Below are positions 40,111 through 50,314 of a stretch of 64,000 nucleotides of DNA, one piece after another. The DNA is from Budorcas taxicolor (Eukaryota > Chordata > Mammalia > Artiodactyla > Bovidae): positions 63,362,001 to 63,426,000 of the forward strand of contig NC_068926.1 in the NCBI RefSeq assembly GCF_023091745.1. The letters are read 5' to 3'. The stretch's first letter is position 1. Every line of letters begins with the position of its first letter. The notes beneath the pieces were generated by a model that searched no databases, was not told where the DNA came from, and saw nothing but the letters and a program-made list of their open reading frames with translations. A program made the translations under genes and the position numbers.

Positions 40111-40232
40111 AAGACTTCCTTGCTAGTCCAGTGATTAAGATTGTGTTTCCAAAGCATGGGGTGTGGGTTCAATCCCTGGTCATGGAACTAAGATTCCATG
40201 GTGCAACCAGAAAATAAAATTTTTTTAAAAAA
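40111..40232 (+). repeat. CHR-type SINE
   Basis: 'gacttccttgctagtccag', 'gggttcaatccctggtcatgg' (core) and an A/T tail at 40218-40235. Confidence 0.83.
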
Positions 40233-40362
40233 AGAAAGAAATTTATCAGCTTAAGTGACTGCAAAGTCTAGCCTCGTTGTCTGGAGCTAGATGCTAATAT
40301 CATCCGACTTCATTTTCATCTCTACAGTCATCACAGACCTCCTTTCTTCTGTGCTGGTTTTG

Positions 40363-40862
40363 TCAACTGAAGAAAAAAAATATCCACAACCTAAAAGTTG
40401 AGAGTTATGTTTCATTCAGTGGGAATATTTAGGACTTCAAGCCCTGGAGACAGCATCTCAAGTAATCCTGAGAGAACTGCTCTGAGGAGGTGAGGGGAGG
40501 AGTCAGGTTATATAGAAGTTTTACAACAAAGGGCAGGTAGTCCAAACATCGAGAGATTATTATTAATTAAAGAAAACCAGATATCCCAAGTTAAGGAATT
40601 CTGTGTTTTTCTAGGTATGGAAAGATGAAAGAGTCTGGGGTCACTGAAATCATTCCTTTCATATGCATGTCAGCTATCCTGGGCCAGTATACAGTGTTGC
40701 TCACATCCCCGGCTCCCTGGGGGTTCACCATAGGGAGTGGCTGCAGCCCAATAGCTGTCAGATCTCAGGGATTCTTCTCCCTCCCCCAGTGCCCTTAGGG
40801 CTCACGAACTCACGCTGGAGGGCTGCAGTCGCTCATGATTGTGACATCCTTGTTTACTGATA
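40363..40862 (-). mobile_element. Probable ERV LTR, antisense
   Basis: 'cacaacctaaaagttgagag', 'ggttatatagaagttttac', 'agaaaaccagatatcccaag' and 'gtgacatccttgtttactg' occur in the order I recall for a repeated ruminant LTR read backwards. The exact ends are uncertain and no coding region adjoins. Confidence 0.55.
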
Positions 40863-41513
40863 TGCCAGGAAATATTCCATTTCTCAGTTTCATCTTCTTG
40901 GCAAATAGTAAAACATTCCAAACTATACCTGAGTCAAGGTGTAGCTCTGCCATTTACTCTGTGCAGCATTGGGCCAAACACTTAACTAAGCTGTTTCCTC
41001 ATTTATTCAGCCAACATTCCTAGAACATAATATGCTACCCTTCCAGACTCTGGGACAACAGTGAGCAATGACAAATCTCTGCCCCTATAAACCTTACATC
41101 CTAGGAGGGTGGCAGGTACTCAAAGCGAACTAAAAATTGTCACTTGCCTTCTGTGTTTACACGGATGAGTTCATGAGTCACATGAGCAGCCAGTGACTTT
41201 CAACACACCCTGAAAGGAGTTCAGGGCAGAGGTCAGGAATGAGGCACTTTGTGCTCTTGGAAAAACTGGTCTTCAGATAGTTAAATATTTTTTAGGATAC
41301 TTTATGAGCCCAAATCCTTGAATCTTCTTAAATCTATAAAAGCACTAACATCATTAATAGAGACACCAGCTCCTTCTGACTAGCAGTAAACCTCTGCCAA
41401 AATGTGTGCTTGACTGCATGGATCCCTCTTCGTTAAAGTCTTATAACTGAGCTGGACCCTGTGAGGCCTTCCCAGGACAGGCCTTCCCCATATCCTCTGC
41501 TTTAGCTCCTAAG
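40863..41513. other. No gene recognised
   Basis: Contains a weak MIR-like block near 40920-41000 and otherwise unassigned sequence up to a BovB boundary. Confidence 0.38.
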
Positions 41514-42588
41514 GCTTTGACTGTGTGGATCACAATAAACTGTGGAAAATTCTGAAAGAGATGGGAATACCAGACCACCTGACTTGCCTCTTGAGAAACC
41601 TATATGCAGGTCAGGAAGCAACAGTTAGAACTGGACATGGAACAACAGACGGGTTCCAAATCGGGAAAGGAGTATGTCAAGGCTGTACATTGTCACCCTG
41701 CTTATTTAACTTATATGCAGAGTATATCATGAGAAATGCTGGGCTGGATGAAACACAAGCTGAAATCAAGACTGCCAGGAGAAATATCAATAACCTCAGA
41801 TATGCAGATGACACCATCCTTATGGCAGAAAGTGAAGAAGAACTAAAGCACCCTTGATGAAAGTGAAAGAGGAGAGCGAAAAACTTGGCTTAAAGCTCAA
41901 CATTCAGAAAACGAAGATCATGGCATCTGGTCCCATCACTTCATGGCAAATAGATGGGGAAACAGTGGAAACAGTGGCTGACTTTATTTTGGGGGGCTCC
42001 AAAATCACTGCAGATGGTGATTGCAGCCATGAAATTAAAAGATGCTTACTCCTTAAAAGGAAAGTTATGACCAACTTAGACAGCATATTAAAAAGCAGAG
42101 ACATTACTTTGTCAATAAAGGTCCTCTAGTCAAGGCTATGGTTTTTCCAGTGGTCATGTATGGATGTGAGAGTTGGACTATAAAGAAAGCTGAGCGATGA
42201 AGAATTGATGCTTTTGAACTGTGGTGTTGGAGAAGATTCTTGAGAGTCCCTTGGACTGCAAGGAGATCCAACCAGTTCATCCTAAAGGAAATCAGTCCAG
42301 GGTGTTCATTGGAAGGACTGATGTTGAAGCTGAAACTCCAATATTTTGGCCGCCTGATGTGAAGAGCTGACTCGTTGGAAAAGACCCTGATGTTAGGAAA
42401 GATTGAAGGCAGGAGAAGAAGGGGACGACAGAGGATGAGATGGTTGGATGGTATCACTGACTCAATGAACATGGGTTTGGGTGGACTCCGGGAGTTGCTG
42501 ATGGACAGGGAGGCTTGGCGTGCTGCCCTTTATGGAGTCGCAAAGAGTTGGACACGACTGAGCCACTAAACTGAACTGAAAGTACTTA
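41514..42588 (+). mobile_element. BovB LINE, sense, 5'-truncated
   Basis: Enters within RT motif A ('ctttgactgtgtggatcac') and ends with 'ctaaactgaactgaaag'. A 110-codon frame at 41525-41857 keeps the LRYADDTILMAES catalytic segment before a frameshift; a second frame continues at 41854-42129. Confidence 0.92.
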
Positions 42589-42640
42589 GATAATAGTATT
42601 TGATGCACACTTCCAGAATTGCACACATTTGTTTTAAGGA

Positions 42641-43013
42641 TGTGAAAACTCCCCCACCAAATGGAAAATGTTAACTTCTTGATGACCATAAGCACATAGC
42701 CCCAGGCCTCCTGGAGACTAAGGACTGATACAGTTAACCCCTGTAACACTACCCTGTTCCCTCACTATCAGCCAATCAGAGAACTATGCATGAGCTGATC
42801 ACATACCCGTGACCCCCCTCTCCCCGCCTCCACCTCAAGCTGGCTTTTAAAAATGCTTTGCTGAGCCCCTTGTGGGTAGTGAGGGGCTTTTTAGGGCATA
42901 AGACATATGTCTCCTTAAATAGCCCTGCAGTAAGCCTTTCTCTGCTCCAAACTCTTGACGCTTTAGTTTGTTTGGCCTCATTGTGCCCTTGGGCACACGA
43001 ACTTGCACTAACA
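42641..43013 (+). mobile_element. Probable ERV LTR, solo
   Basis: Starts near TGTGAAAACTCCC. It contains a CCAAT box ('cagccaatcagag') and an AT-rich TATA-like 'ttttaaaaatgc' spaced as in a U3 promoter, and ends in the U5-like 'ggcctcattgtgccc' and 'cacgaacttgca'. The expected AATAAA reads 'agtaagcc' here, so the poly(A) signal is mutated. Confidence 0.65.
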
Positions 43014-43098
43014 ATCACATTTATACCGACTTGCTCCCTACCACTTCAGAGGAGTTCTTCAGAGATATCTAAGAGTCTGTCTCCTGGGCTATAGTCCT

Positions 43099-43346
43099 TC
43101 AGTTCAGTTCAGTTCACTCGTTCAGTCGTGTCCGACTCTTTGCGACCCAATGAATCACAGCACACCAGGCCTCCCTGTCCATCACCAACTCCTGGAGTTC
43201 GCTCAGACTCATGTCCATCGAGTCGGTGATGCCATCCAGCCATCTCATCCTCTGTCGTCCCCTTCTCCTCCTGCCCCCAATCCCTCCCAGCATCAGGGTC
43301 TTTTCCAATGAGTCAACTCTTGGCATGAGGTGGCCAAAGTATTGGT
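43099..43346 (-). mobile_element. BovB LINE 3' end, antisense, short
   Basis: Inverted tail 'cagttcagttcagttcactc' through 'gaggtggccaaagtattgg': the terminal 250 nt only. Confidence 0.9.
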
Positions 43347-43700
43347 TTTGCCCCCAAATAAAACTTAACTCACAACTGTAACATTGTGCACTTTTTTAGT
43401 CAAAATAACAAAATGTAGGTTATATGTATAGGTAAACAGGAAGGGGTTATGAGGGGATGAGAGAGGTTAGAGTAGGGAGTATATAGAGAGAAGGAGTTGG
43501 GAAGGTTAGCGTTTCAGAAAACCATGTCCAGGTAAAAACTCCCAGAGAAGGTGGCATTTGTAAAATAGGAATAGTGTCTTTTCTTTTTTAGGCCTGTGGT
43601 GAAGATTTAATAAGAAAATACATGGATTCGTAAAACACCTTCCAGAGGTCCAAAACGTACCTAAGAAACCTCCATGCAAGGGGGCGCACCTGGAACTCAA
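43347..43700. other. No gene recognised
   Basis: AT-rich unassigned sequence separating repeats from the CpG-rich C12orf76 promoter region. Confidence 0.4.
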
Positions 43701-43708
43701 AGGAAGGG

Positions 43709-43818
43709 GGAACGTTGGTCAGGACGGAACTGTGATGGAGGTGGACATTGCCTTGACGGAACGGTGATCTCCTGAAAATTGGGCCGGGTGGAAACGTTAG
43801 TCCTGGAGGAACGTGGAT
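43709..43818. promoter_or_regulatory. Three diverged repeats of a GGAAC-GTGAT motif upstream of C12orf76
   Basis: ACGGAACTGTGAT (43724-43736), ACGGAACGGTGAT (43756-43768) and GAGGAACGTGGAT (43806-43818) occur within 100 nt. The first and third lie in longer 28-nt similar blocks starting 43709 and 43791. The spacing is irregular. They may be binding sites or a decayed minisatellite. Confidence 0.4.
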
Positions 43819-43936
43819 CCCCGAGGAACCTTACTGAGGGCTGAACTCTGGCCGGGGAGTACAGTTACCCGGGCAATGACGCTCTCCCGGTGCGATAGAA
43901 GGTGGTAGGCGGGAGGAGACGGGACGGGGCTTCCGG

Positions 43937-43945
43937 CGGAAGTGA
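43937..43945 (+). promoter_or_regulatory. ETS/GABP-type site
   Basis: CGGAAGTGA is a full match to the ETS-family core, which often positions transcription starts in TATA-less housekeeping promoters. Confidence 0.5.
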
Positions 43946-43972
43946 CTGGCCTTCCACCGACTGTCAGGGAAG

Positions 43973-44105
43973 ATGCTGCGTTCAGTGTGGCAGTGGCTTT
44001 GCCTCGGACTGTACAGCCTCCTGCTGGGACAGGCGGAGGCCCCGACACCCGTGGAGCCGCCAGAGCGGAGCCGGCCGTATGCGGTGCTGCGTGGGCAGAA
44101 CCTGG
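43973..44105 (+). CDS. C12orf76: C12orf76 coding exon 1
   Basis: 44 codons plus one base. The start context is GGGAAGATGC, with a purine at -3, so initiation should be efficient. The donor GGTGAGT is strong. A longer read-through frame past the donor ends within the intron and is not favoured. Confidence 0.72.
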
Positions 44106-47100
44106 GTGAGTGGCCGCGGGCCGGCGGTCTGGTCTGTGCTTTCGCCGCTCCGGGCAGCCGGAGCCTGGCACGCGCGGTGTGGACGGTGTGGGCAGTGTGA
44201 GGGCAGCGGGTGCTGGTGCAAGCCCTCTCCGAAGGCCTGGGGCTGAGCGGAAGGTTTGGTCCACTGTGGGCTTGATAGGTGCAGGTTGCATGAATGCCCT
44301 GGATAACCCAGGTCACACTCTGGCTCCCCTCCTCTGTGACTGTGTGCGCCCGAGCTAGGCAACACGGCGCAGAATATACCTCACGCCTCGGCTTTCCTAA
44401 CAGGACTAGTAGTCATAGTCCATAATGATCACTGACATTTGTTGAGCGTTTCCTATGTACCGTGTTGTACTAGGCGCGTTATATACATGATTTTATTTGA
44501 GCCTCACAGTAACTTGACGAGAAAGGTACGGTTTACAGATAAGGAAAGTGAAACTCAAAGAGGTGAGGTTATTTGCCCAAGTTTACATGGCCAGCCAGGT
44601 GGACAGACTTCTCTGGCCGCGCAGTAGTTAAAAGTCTCCTCTTCCACTGCAAAGGGCAGGAGTTCCAAAAATAAATAAAGGAAGTGGTGGAGGCCAGTAG
44701 GAGAACCTTAGTTTTCTGGGGCTTGAAACATCCTTTTGGGAGGCTGTCATCAAAATGCATACACACATATATACATATAGAAGTACGTGACTTTGGAAGA
44801 GGCCCTGGAGCTCAGAGGTTGGCAAACTTTAAAAAGTCTTTTGTGCTGAACTTCATTGGTAGGTCTGTATATCTGCCACGCTGCCATGTGGTACTGCTGC
44901 TGAATTACCTTGACTCTCCGTGAGTTCATTGTCATGTATCGACCACTTTGTACCCAAGTACCTTGTACTTGCTCCACGGTTTCCATACATCATCCTGCTT
45001 AATACTTTAGAACAGGATTTCTCATCCTGGTACTGCTGACATGTTGGACCAGATGATTCTGTTTGAGGGGAAAGGGCAGTGGCGGGGTGGGTGGACATAC
45101 TATTCTGAGCACACACTGTCTGAGCACTCTGAGATATTTAGCAGCATCCCCAGCCTTTACCAACTAGATGCCAGGAGGACACCCCACTCTCAGTTCAGAG
45201 AATCAAAATGTATCCTGACACTTGCCAAATATCCACTGGAGGCAAAATCCCCATGGTTGAGAATCCGCTGCTGTTGTGTAGAACAGTACTATTCAAGGAG
45301 TGGTGGCAGAGCCCTGTGACGTCTGCAGACTCTTTGTTATCTGCAAAGAGATGTCTTAGAGCACTTGAGATTATTTAGAAATTTAAGTGTGACATTGTTG
45401 CAACATCCAAGCAACTCAAAACCACTTCTAGCTCCCTAAATGGGAATGCTTTCTAGGTAGTGGGAGCTGCTAGTCAGTCATGCGCAGTAGGGCTAGGTAG
45501 TGGCACTGGGACAGACAAGTTACAAAAACTAGTCCTTTACCACAGATTGTGAGAAACACTCCCCTGGACAGTTCTATGCAGTGGGAATTTGTATCTCCAT
45601 TTTTACAGAAGAGGAAACAGACGGAGATTGTGTAACTTCTGTAAAGTCACGTAGCCTGTAAGTGTAGATGGGAACCCAGACAATCTAAACCCCAAACCAT
45701 GTGTTCTTGACTGCTGTGCTGTGTTGCCTGTCTTGGTGATAATAACGGCTTTCATTTATCATGTGCTTATTATCTGTCTGGCACTGTGTTAAGCGCTTTT
45801 CATGTAAAATATGAAAAAATTTTTGAGATCTAAAATGCAGTTTGTTTGAGTAAGACACAATTGACAGTAAAAAAAAAAAATCATGATGTGGAGGTGCTTT
45901 TAAATTTTCTAGTATTTTGGTTGGTTGACAAACAAATACACAGAAGTATTCCAAATAAGAGTTGGGACTGCCAGGAATATTGTAGAAAAAACATTCACAT
46001 TCAGTGGAAAGCTGGACCAGATGTCCTTTGAGAGCCTTCCAAGGCTAAGATTTTAGAATTCTTTCAGAATATGTTGGCCACTTTTAATATTATGTTTAAA
46101 ACAATAGATTCCATGTGACAGTGTTAACTCAAGCTAAAAAACAAACAAAAAAAGAGCAGTATTAGAATAGTTCCAAAACAGTACAAACACATTTCACTTG
46201 AAATTCGCTGTTTAAATGACATTCATCTTTAGCCTTCAGGAAACTCACTCTTGTGAGATGGGTTTCATTTGCCCCATGTTACAGAGTAGAAATGAGGCTT
46301 GAAAAGGGGAAGTGACCATAAGGAAGGCCCTAAGTAGCCTTAAGGGCTTCCCAGGTGGCTCAGTGGTAAAGAATCCACCTGCTAATGCAAGAGAGGTGGG
46401 TTCAATCCCTGGGTCAGGAAGATCCCCTTGGGATGGAAATGCCAACCCACCCCAGTATTCTTCCCTGGGAAATGCCATGGAAAGATGAACCTGGTGGGCT
46501 ACAGTCCATGGCGTCACAGAAGAGTCAGACACGACTTAGCGACTAAACAATGCCAGCACCAAGTGGTCTTTAAGTTCTCCCAGGTCCTGGGAAATGAAGA
46601 GTGGCAGGTTTATCCAGGCCCATAAGGTTAGCTATCCCAACAGATTATTGTGTACCTGACAACTTGGGGTTTAAGCTCTTCTTTTTTCTTTTTTAAAGAA
46701 GACTTACATTCTCCAATTCTAGTCCCCTGCATTCCTGCTGGGAGGTTTGGTTTTGTTGAGCCTTTTCAAAAACAGGTTGGGGGTGGGGCAGGGAAACATT
46801 GGTTTAAATGGAATAAGACAACTTTAGGTCCAATTAAAAACAGAGCCTTAGAAACTCATGGAATGCAGAACTTTGAAAATGAGGGCAGGTATTTAGGTAA
46901 TGAGGGCTATTTTGAGATAGGTTTTGTTTAACAGAGACCCTTAAACTTCCCTCTGGCCTCTTGCAGTTTCCATTTTGGTCACCTTCTTCATCCTCCCTCC
47001 CTCCCTCTCCAGTGAAAGGTGATCTCTCTACATGGCCAGTTTTTAAATAATAGCTCAGTTCAGTGAGTGTGTGGGTGGGGTAGATAAGATATGCTCAAAT

Positions 47101-48066
47101 TACTCATTTAAATAAAACTTCGGTCAAATCTTGTTGGTTTTGTTCAGAGGAACAGTAACCAGTCTGGAGACCAAGCACGATTAGGCCCCAGGTAGAGTCC
47201 AGGTTACTTACCAACACATACACATACATTTACTTGTTAAGGTAACTTCAGTTTGAGCTTCCCCCAAGGTTTCTGGGATACACACACAAAGAGGGCTGCA
47301 CATCACTTCCTGCAGGTTGCTAGTTAGGTTAAATCCCACCTCCTTATATCTAGTCTTGCACTGCGGGGGCGGGGTGGGGGGGTGGGGGGTGGGGTAACAA
47401 TAGGTTCCATTGCTCACCTAAGCAACTTAGAAAATTTTGATGTGAAATTCACTCAGAAACATAATAGATTTATGAAGTTGTTTCATTGCTTCTTTGACCA
47501 GAAAGCCCTTGTCAAGACGCCCCAAGAGACTGAAGCACGTTATTCTTATTGAATCTCCAGTCTTTATGAATGGCTTTAAAAACATAGTTGGGCTCCCTGC
47601 TTCTGTTCTTGTCCCCCTATGATGGGGTGGTTCTCCACGCAGCAGCCAGAGGGATCTTTTTTCTAACTAAGTCAGATCATGTCCCTTTTTGCCCATAAGC
47701 CTCGCTTTAAGCTTCCTAGTCGACACAGCCCTGCATGAGCTGGCTCTTCGCTTTCTCCCTGGCTTCATTCCCCACCTTTCTTGCTTCGCTCCCTCCTCCC
47801 AGCCCAGTTTTCAGGGGATCACCATTCCGTCCAGGCAATGTCCACCTCCATCACAGTCATGGCTGGTTCCCCCACACCCGGCACGGTGCCTGGTACCGAG
47901 TGGCATTGGGCACGTCGCTGTCAGCGGACGACTTGGAGAACTTGAGCTGCCCTTGGGTGGTAACTGTTTTCCTTTTGCAGTGTTGATGGGAACCATCTTC
48001 AGCCTCCTGCTGGTGACCGTGATCCTCATGGCATTCTGCGTCTACAAGCCGATTCGGCGCCGGTGA
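43973..48066 (+). CDS. C12orf76: C12orf76 orthologue, 72-residue single-pass membrane microprotein
   Basis: Two coding exons, 43973-44105 and 47981-48066, join across a phase-1 intron (CCTGG|GTGAGT ... TTTTGCAG|TGTTG) to give 72 residues. Residues 1-22 form a signal-peptide-like segment (WLCLGLYSLLLGQA). Next comes a short Pro/Glu/Arg-rich stretch (PVEPPERSRPYAVLRGQ), then a hydrophobic segment at about 46-66 (LMGTIFSLLLVTVILMAFCV), and a basic end, YKPIRRR. The arrangement suggests a type I or signal-anchored protein with a tiny basic tail, which could act as a retrieval or topology signal. The biochemical role is unknown to me. The symbol rests on remembered similarity and on the tail-to-tail neighbour ANKRD13A, as in human 12q24.11. 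Human isoforms may include extra exons; I see no need for one here. Confidence 0.72.
44420..44600 (+). repeat. MIR-like SINE in C12orf76 intron
   Basis: 'catttgttgagcgtttccta', 'gagcctcacagtaacttg' and 'ggttatttgcccaagttta' follow the MIR consensus order. Confidence 0.6.
44601..45589. other. C12orf76 intron; no further gene seen
   Basis: A CHR-like remnant lies at about 44605-44670. The rest is unassigned intron with no exon-like segment. Confidence 0.45.
45590..45725 (+). repeat. MIR-like SINE in C12orf76 intron
   Basis: 'tttacagaagaggaaacag', 'cttctgtaaagtcacgtagc' and 'gatgggaacccagac' mark the MIR core and 3' part. Confidence 0.6.
46346..46552 (+). repeat. Bov-tA SINE in C12orf76 intron
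   Basis: 'gggcttcccaggtggctcag' to 'cacgacttagcgactaaac'; complete. Confidence 0.92.
46553..47980. other. C12orf76 intron, 3' part
   Basis: Unassigned apart from a G-rich tract at 47365. The 300 nt before exon 2 can be read in open frames joined to it, but the pyrimidine-rich acceptor at 47967-47980 makes them intronic. Confidence 0.5.
47365..47394 (+). promoter_or_regulatory. Potential G-quadruplex in C12orf76 intron
   Basis: Five G-tracts of four to seven bases, separated by single C or T bases, within 30 nt. One-base loops predict an unusually stable structure in DNA and in the pre-mRNA. Confidence 0.65.
47981..48066 (+). CDS. C12orf76: C12orf76 coding exon 2 and stop
   Basis: Two bases complete a GTG codon, then 27 further residues and TGA. 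It encodes almost the whole transmembrane segment and the YKPIRRR end, so the intron separates the luminal and membrane parts. The stop at 48064-48066 is followed by untranslated sequence. Confidence 0.75.
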
Positions 48067-49225
48067 CAGCCGAGCAAGCAAGTTCTTCCACGAGCATCTG
48101 GGAATGGAATAAGTTGTGTTGCACGCGGGTCAGTGGAGAAGCTGGAATTAGAACGTTACTGTTTGGAAATGATCTTTGGTCTGGACAGTTGGTAAATTCT
48201 GAACAATTTAGAGAAAACATCTAGCCGTTGTCTTATCCTAATGCTGGAAGGCAAGCACTGGGCCCTGAGTCTGCTTCTCGGTGTTTCTTCTTATATCTGG
48301 CTGTGCTTGTCGAGAGTAAGACCTGAAGTTCTGGGGCTCAGCGTAAAGATGGAGTGCTCACGAGAAAGAGAGCATAACTTTGTGAGTGGTGAAAAAACCA
48401 CCCTGGATAGGAAAATTTGTTTTAAACTGTTAAGGAAGACTTGACCTGTTGACATTCCCTACTTAAGAATCATTTGGTCACAATGGGATAAGAATAACAA
48501 ATGTTTTTAATTATCCAGAGGTGGCCTCGATGCCCCATTTGCAAAGCAGTGTCCGCCGTGGGGAACGTAAGCGGTACCCCCCAGCCCCACTTCTCACGCT
48601 GCATAGAGCTCTGTGCTCAGATGCCTCCATTGAAGTCAGGGTCGCCAGGTAGGCCTGTGACCACCGGCACCCTTGGGCTGGGAGGCTCTGGGGGCGACCG
48701 GAAGTATAGCAGTTGGCCCATCTCAAACACGTTGACTTCCTTGTCCTGCACTTAAGTCTTCCCAGCCCGTGGCCTGGAAGTCAGGGCAGCTTTCTGATTC
48801 TCAGCAGGCGCTCTTTTCCGCCCTGGCGGGGGAGGGTGCGGGGCGCAGCAGATGTGTGTATTCACTGTCAAGGCCAAGGGGCAAGTAGGTGTGTGTTTAC
48901 ACAATTTAATTTCAGCTTTGAAAATGCTGCTATTCATTTGCACTGTTGGTGAACTGGAACATCCCCCCGTGGAAATACTTTCATTCTTAACAGTATTTAT
49001 TTTAAGGGTGCTAGGCTTATCTGTGTTACTAAATTAAAACGCTTATCTTGTTTTGTGCTCCATTCTAGCACAGCACTGATTTTTTTTTTTTTTTAAACAA
49101 CCTGAACTAAATGTGAAGTAACTGAAGTGGGATACTATAACTGACCTAACGATTTTGTGTGTAACCCTGGACTGAGCCACTGACATGTCCACTGTTCTGT
49201 GCTTCCAAGCAAAATGCCCATTAAA
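48067..49225 (+). other. C12orf76 3'UTR, end uncertain
   Basis: Sequence after the stop lacks SINEs for over 2 kb, as transcribed 3' ends often do. Candidate poly(A) signals are ATTAAA at 49033-49038 and 49220-49225, with AATAAA further on at 49960-49965. I cannot tell which is used. Confidence 0.4.
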
Positions 49226-50314
49226 ACTAAAGTAAAATCTTCAGTGATGTTTTATCCTAGTCATTATTTTGCAAGCATTTAAAATGCAGGTGTGTGTGTG
49301 TTGGAATCTGATGTAATCTCTTAAGGAGGCACTATGAAGTAGAGCTCCAAGCTACTCAGAAAACTGAGCCCTAAGTAACCTCTCAAGCTGGGTCAGGGGC
49401 CAGAAGACCTGGATTCCTGTTGCGGCTCCAGCTACAAACAGGCTTGACTTCTCTTAGAGCCTCAGTTTTCTTGTCTATAAAACAGTGATAGACACACTTT
49501 ATCTTTCTTTATTCTAGTGAGGATCAGGTGATGTGAAAACTAACACAGACGGAAGTGGGATCACCACTGCTGGCCTCTGACTGGAGGGCGGAGTGGTGGG
49601 GATTCTGAGCGGCAGGGACAGAGTCAGATCACAGGAGCCCACATCCCCACATCATCTGGGATGCCATGTTTTGTTATCTGCCTAAACACTTACTGCCATT
49701 TTTAGATTTTTTTTTTTTTTCATTTTTAGCATTTTAAAAGGAAACAGTAAAAACTTATCAGACTCATAAACCTTGTGCCCTGCCTTTTGGCCAGTAATCA
49801 CCAGCCAGGTAAACCAATCATATTTGGTATTCTGAGACAAACTGGCCATAGTCATTCTATGGAAAACCCAGCCTGTATCTTCATCCCAGTGTTACCATCT
49901 GTTCAGTATGAGAGAGTAGTAAAGGTGAAAGAAAATAGCAATTCTGGAAGCAAGAGAGAAATAAACTGAAAACTTTTATGCCCAGCTGCTGTTTTCAAGT
50001 GGAATTATTCTCCTGGCCTTCTGCTTCAGGGGTGCAGGGGGCAGGGGTCAAACCCTAGGTTCCCTAAGCTGAACTGTACTCAGGTTACTTGCCACGCCCC
50101 CCCCCCCCCCCCCCCCCCGCAAACACATTATACTAACATACACAAAAATGGGTTATTTTAGCAAATACTGATCTTAACATCCTCTAAAGTTGAGACTAAG
50201 AAGTTTGCAGGTTGTTGCTTGGATTATAGGGGCTTGGAGTCGTCTTAGTCGATTACACATTTTTCCCTTGCAGGATCTCAATCGTAAATCCACACTCATT
50301 TCTAGACATGGGTC
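49226..50314. other. Intergenic; MIR remnant and homopolymer
   Basis: A MIR-like block at about 49390-49560 ('cttgacttctcttagagcc', 'tcagttttcttgtctat') and a C22 run. No exon supported. This lies between the converging C12orf76 and ANKRD13A 3' ends. Confidence 0.45.
50097..50118. repeat. C22 homopolymer
   Basis: Twenty-two consecutive C. Long G/C homopolymers are rare in mammals and prone to assembly and sequencing length errors. Confidence 0.9.

Larger units (their letters stand above)
43780..44250 (+). promoter_or_regulatory. CpG-island promoter of C12orf76
   Basis: The GC and CpG content rises sharply here, spans exon 1 and falls in intron 1. No TATA box is visible, as is normal for CpG-island promoters. 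A GABP/ETS-type site CGGAAGTGA lies at 43937-43945, 28 nt before the start codon and therefore close to a likely transcription start. Confidence 0.65.

Noticed and set aside
43797..44291. 164-codon minus-strand frame opposite C12orf76 exon 1
   Set aside because: CpG-island sequence keeps both strands open; the plus strand has the start context, splice donor and conserved product.
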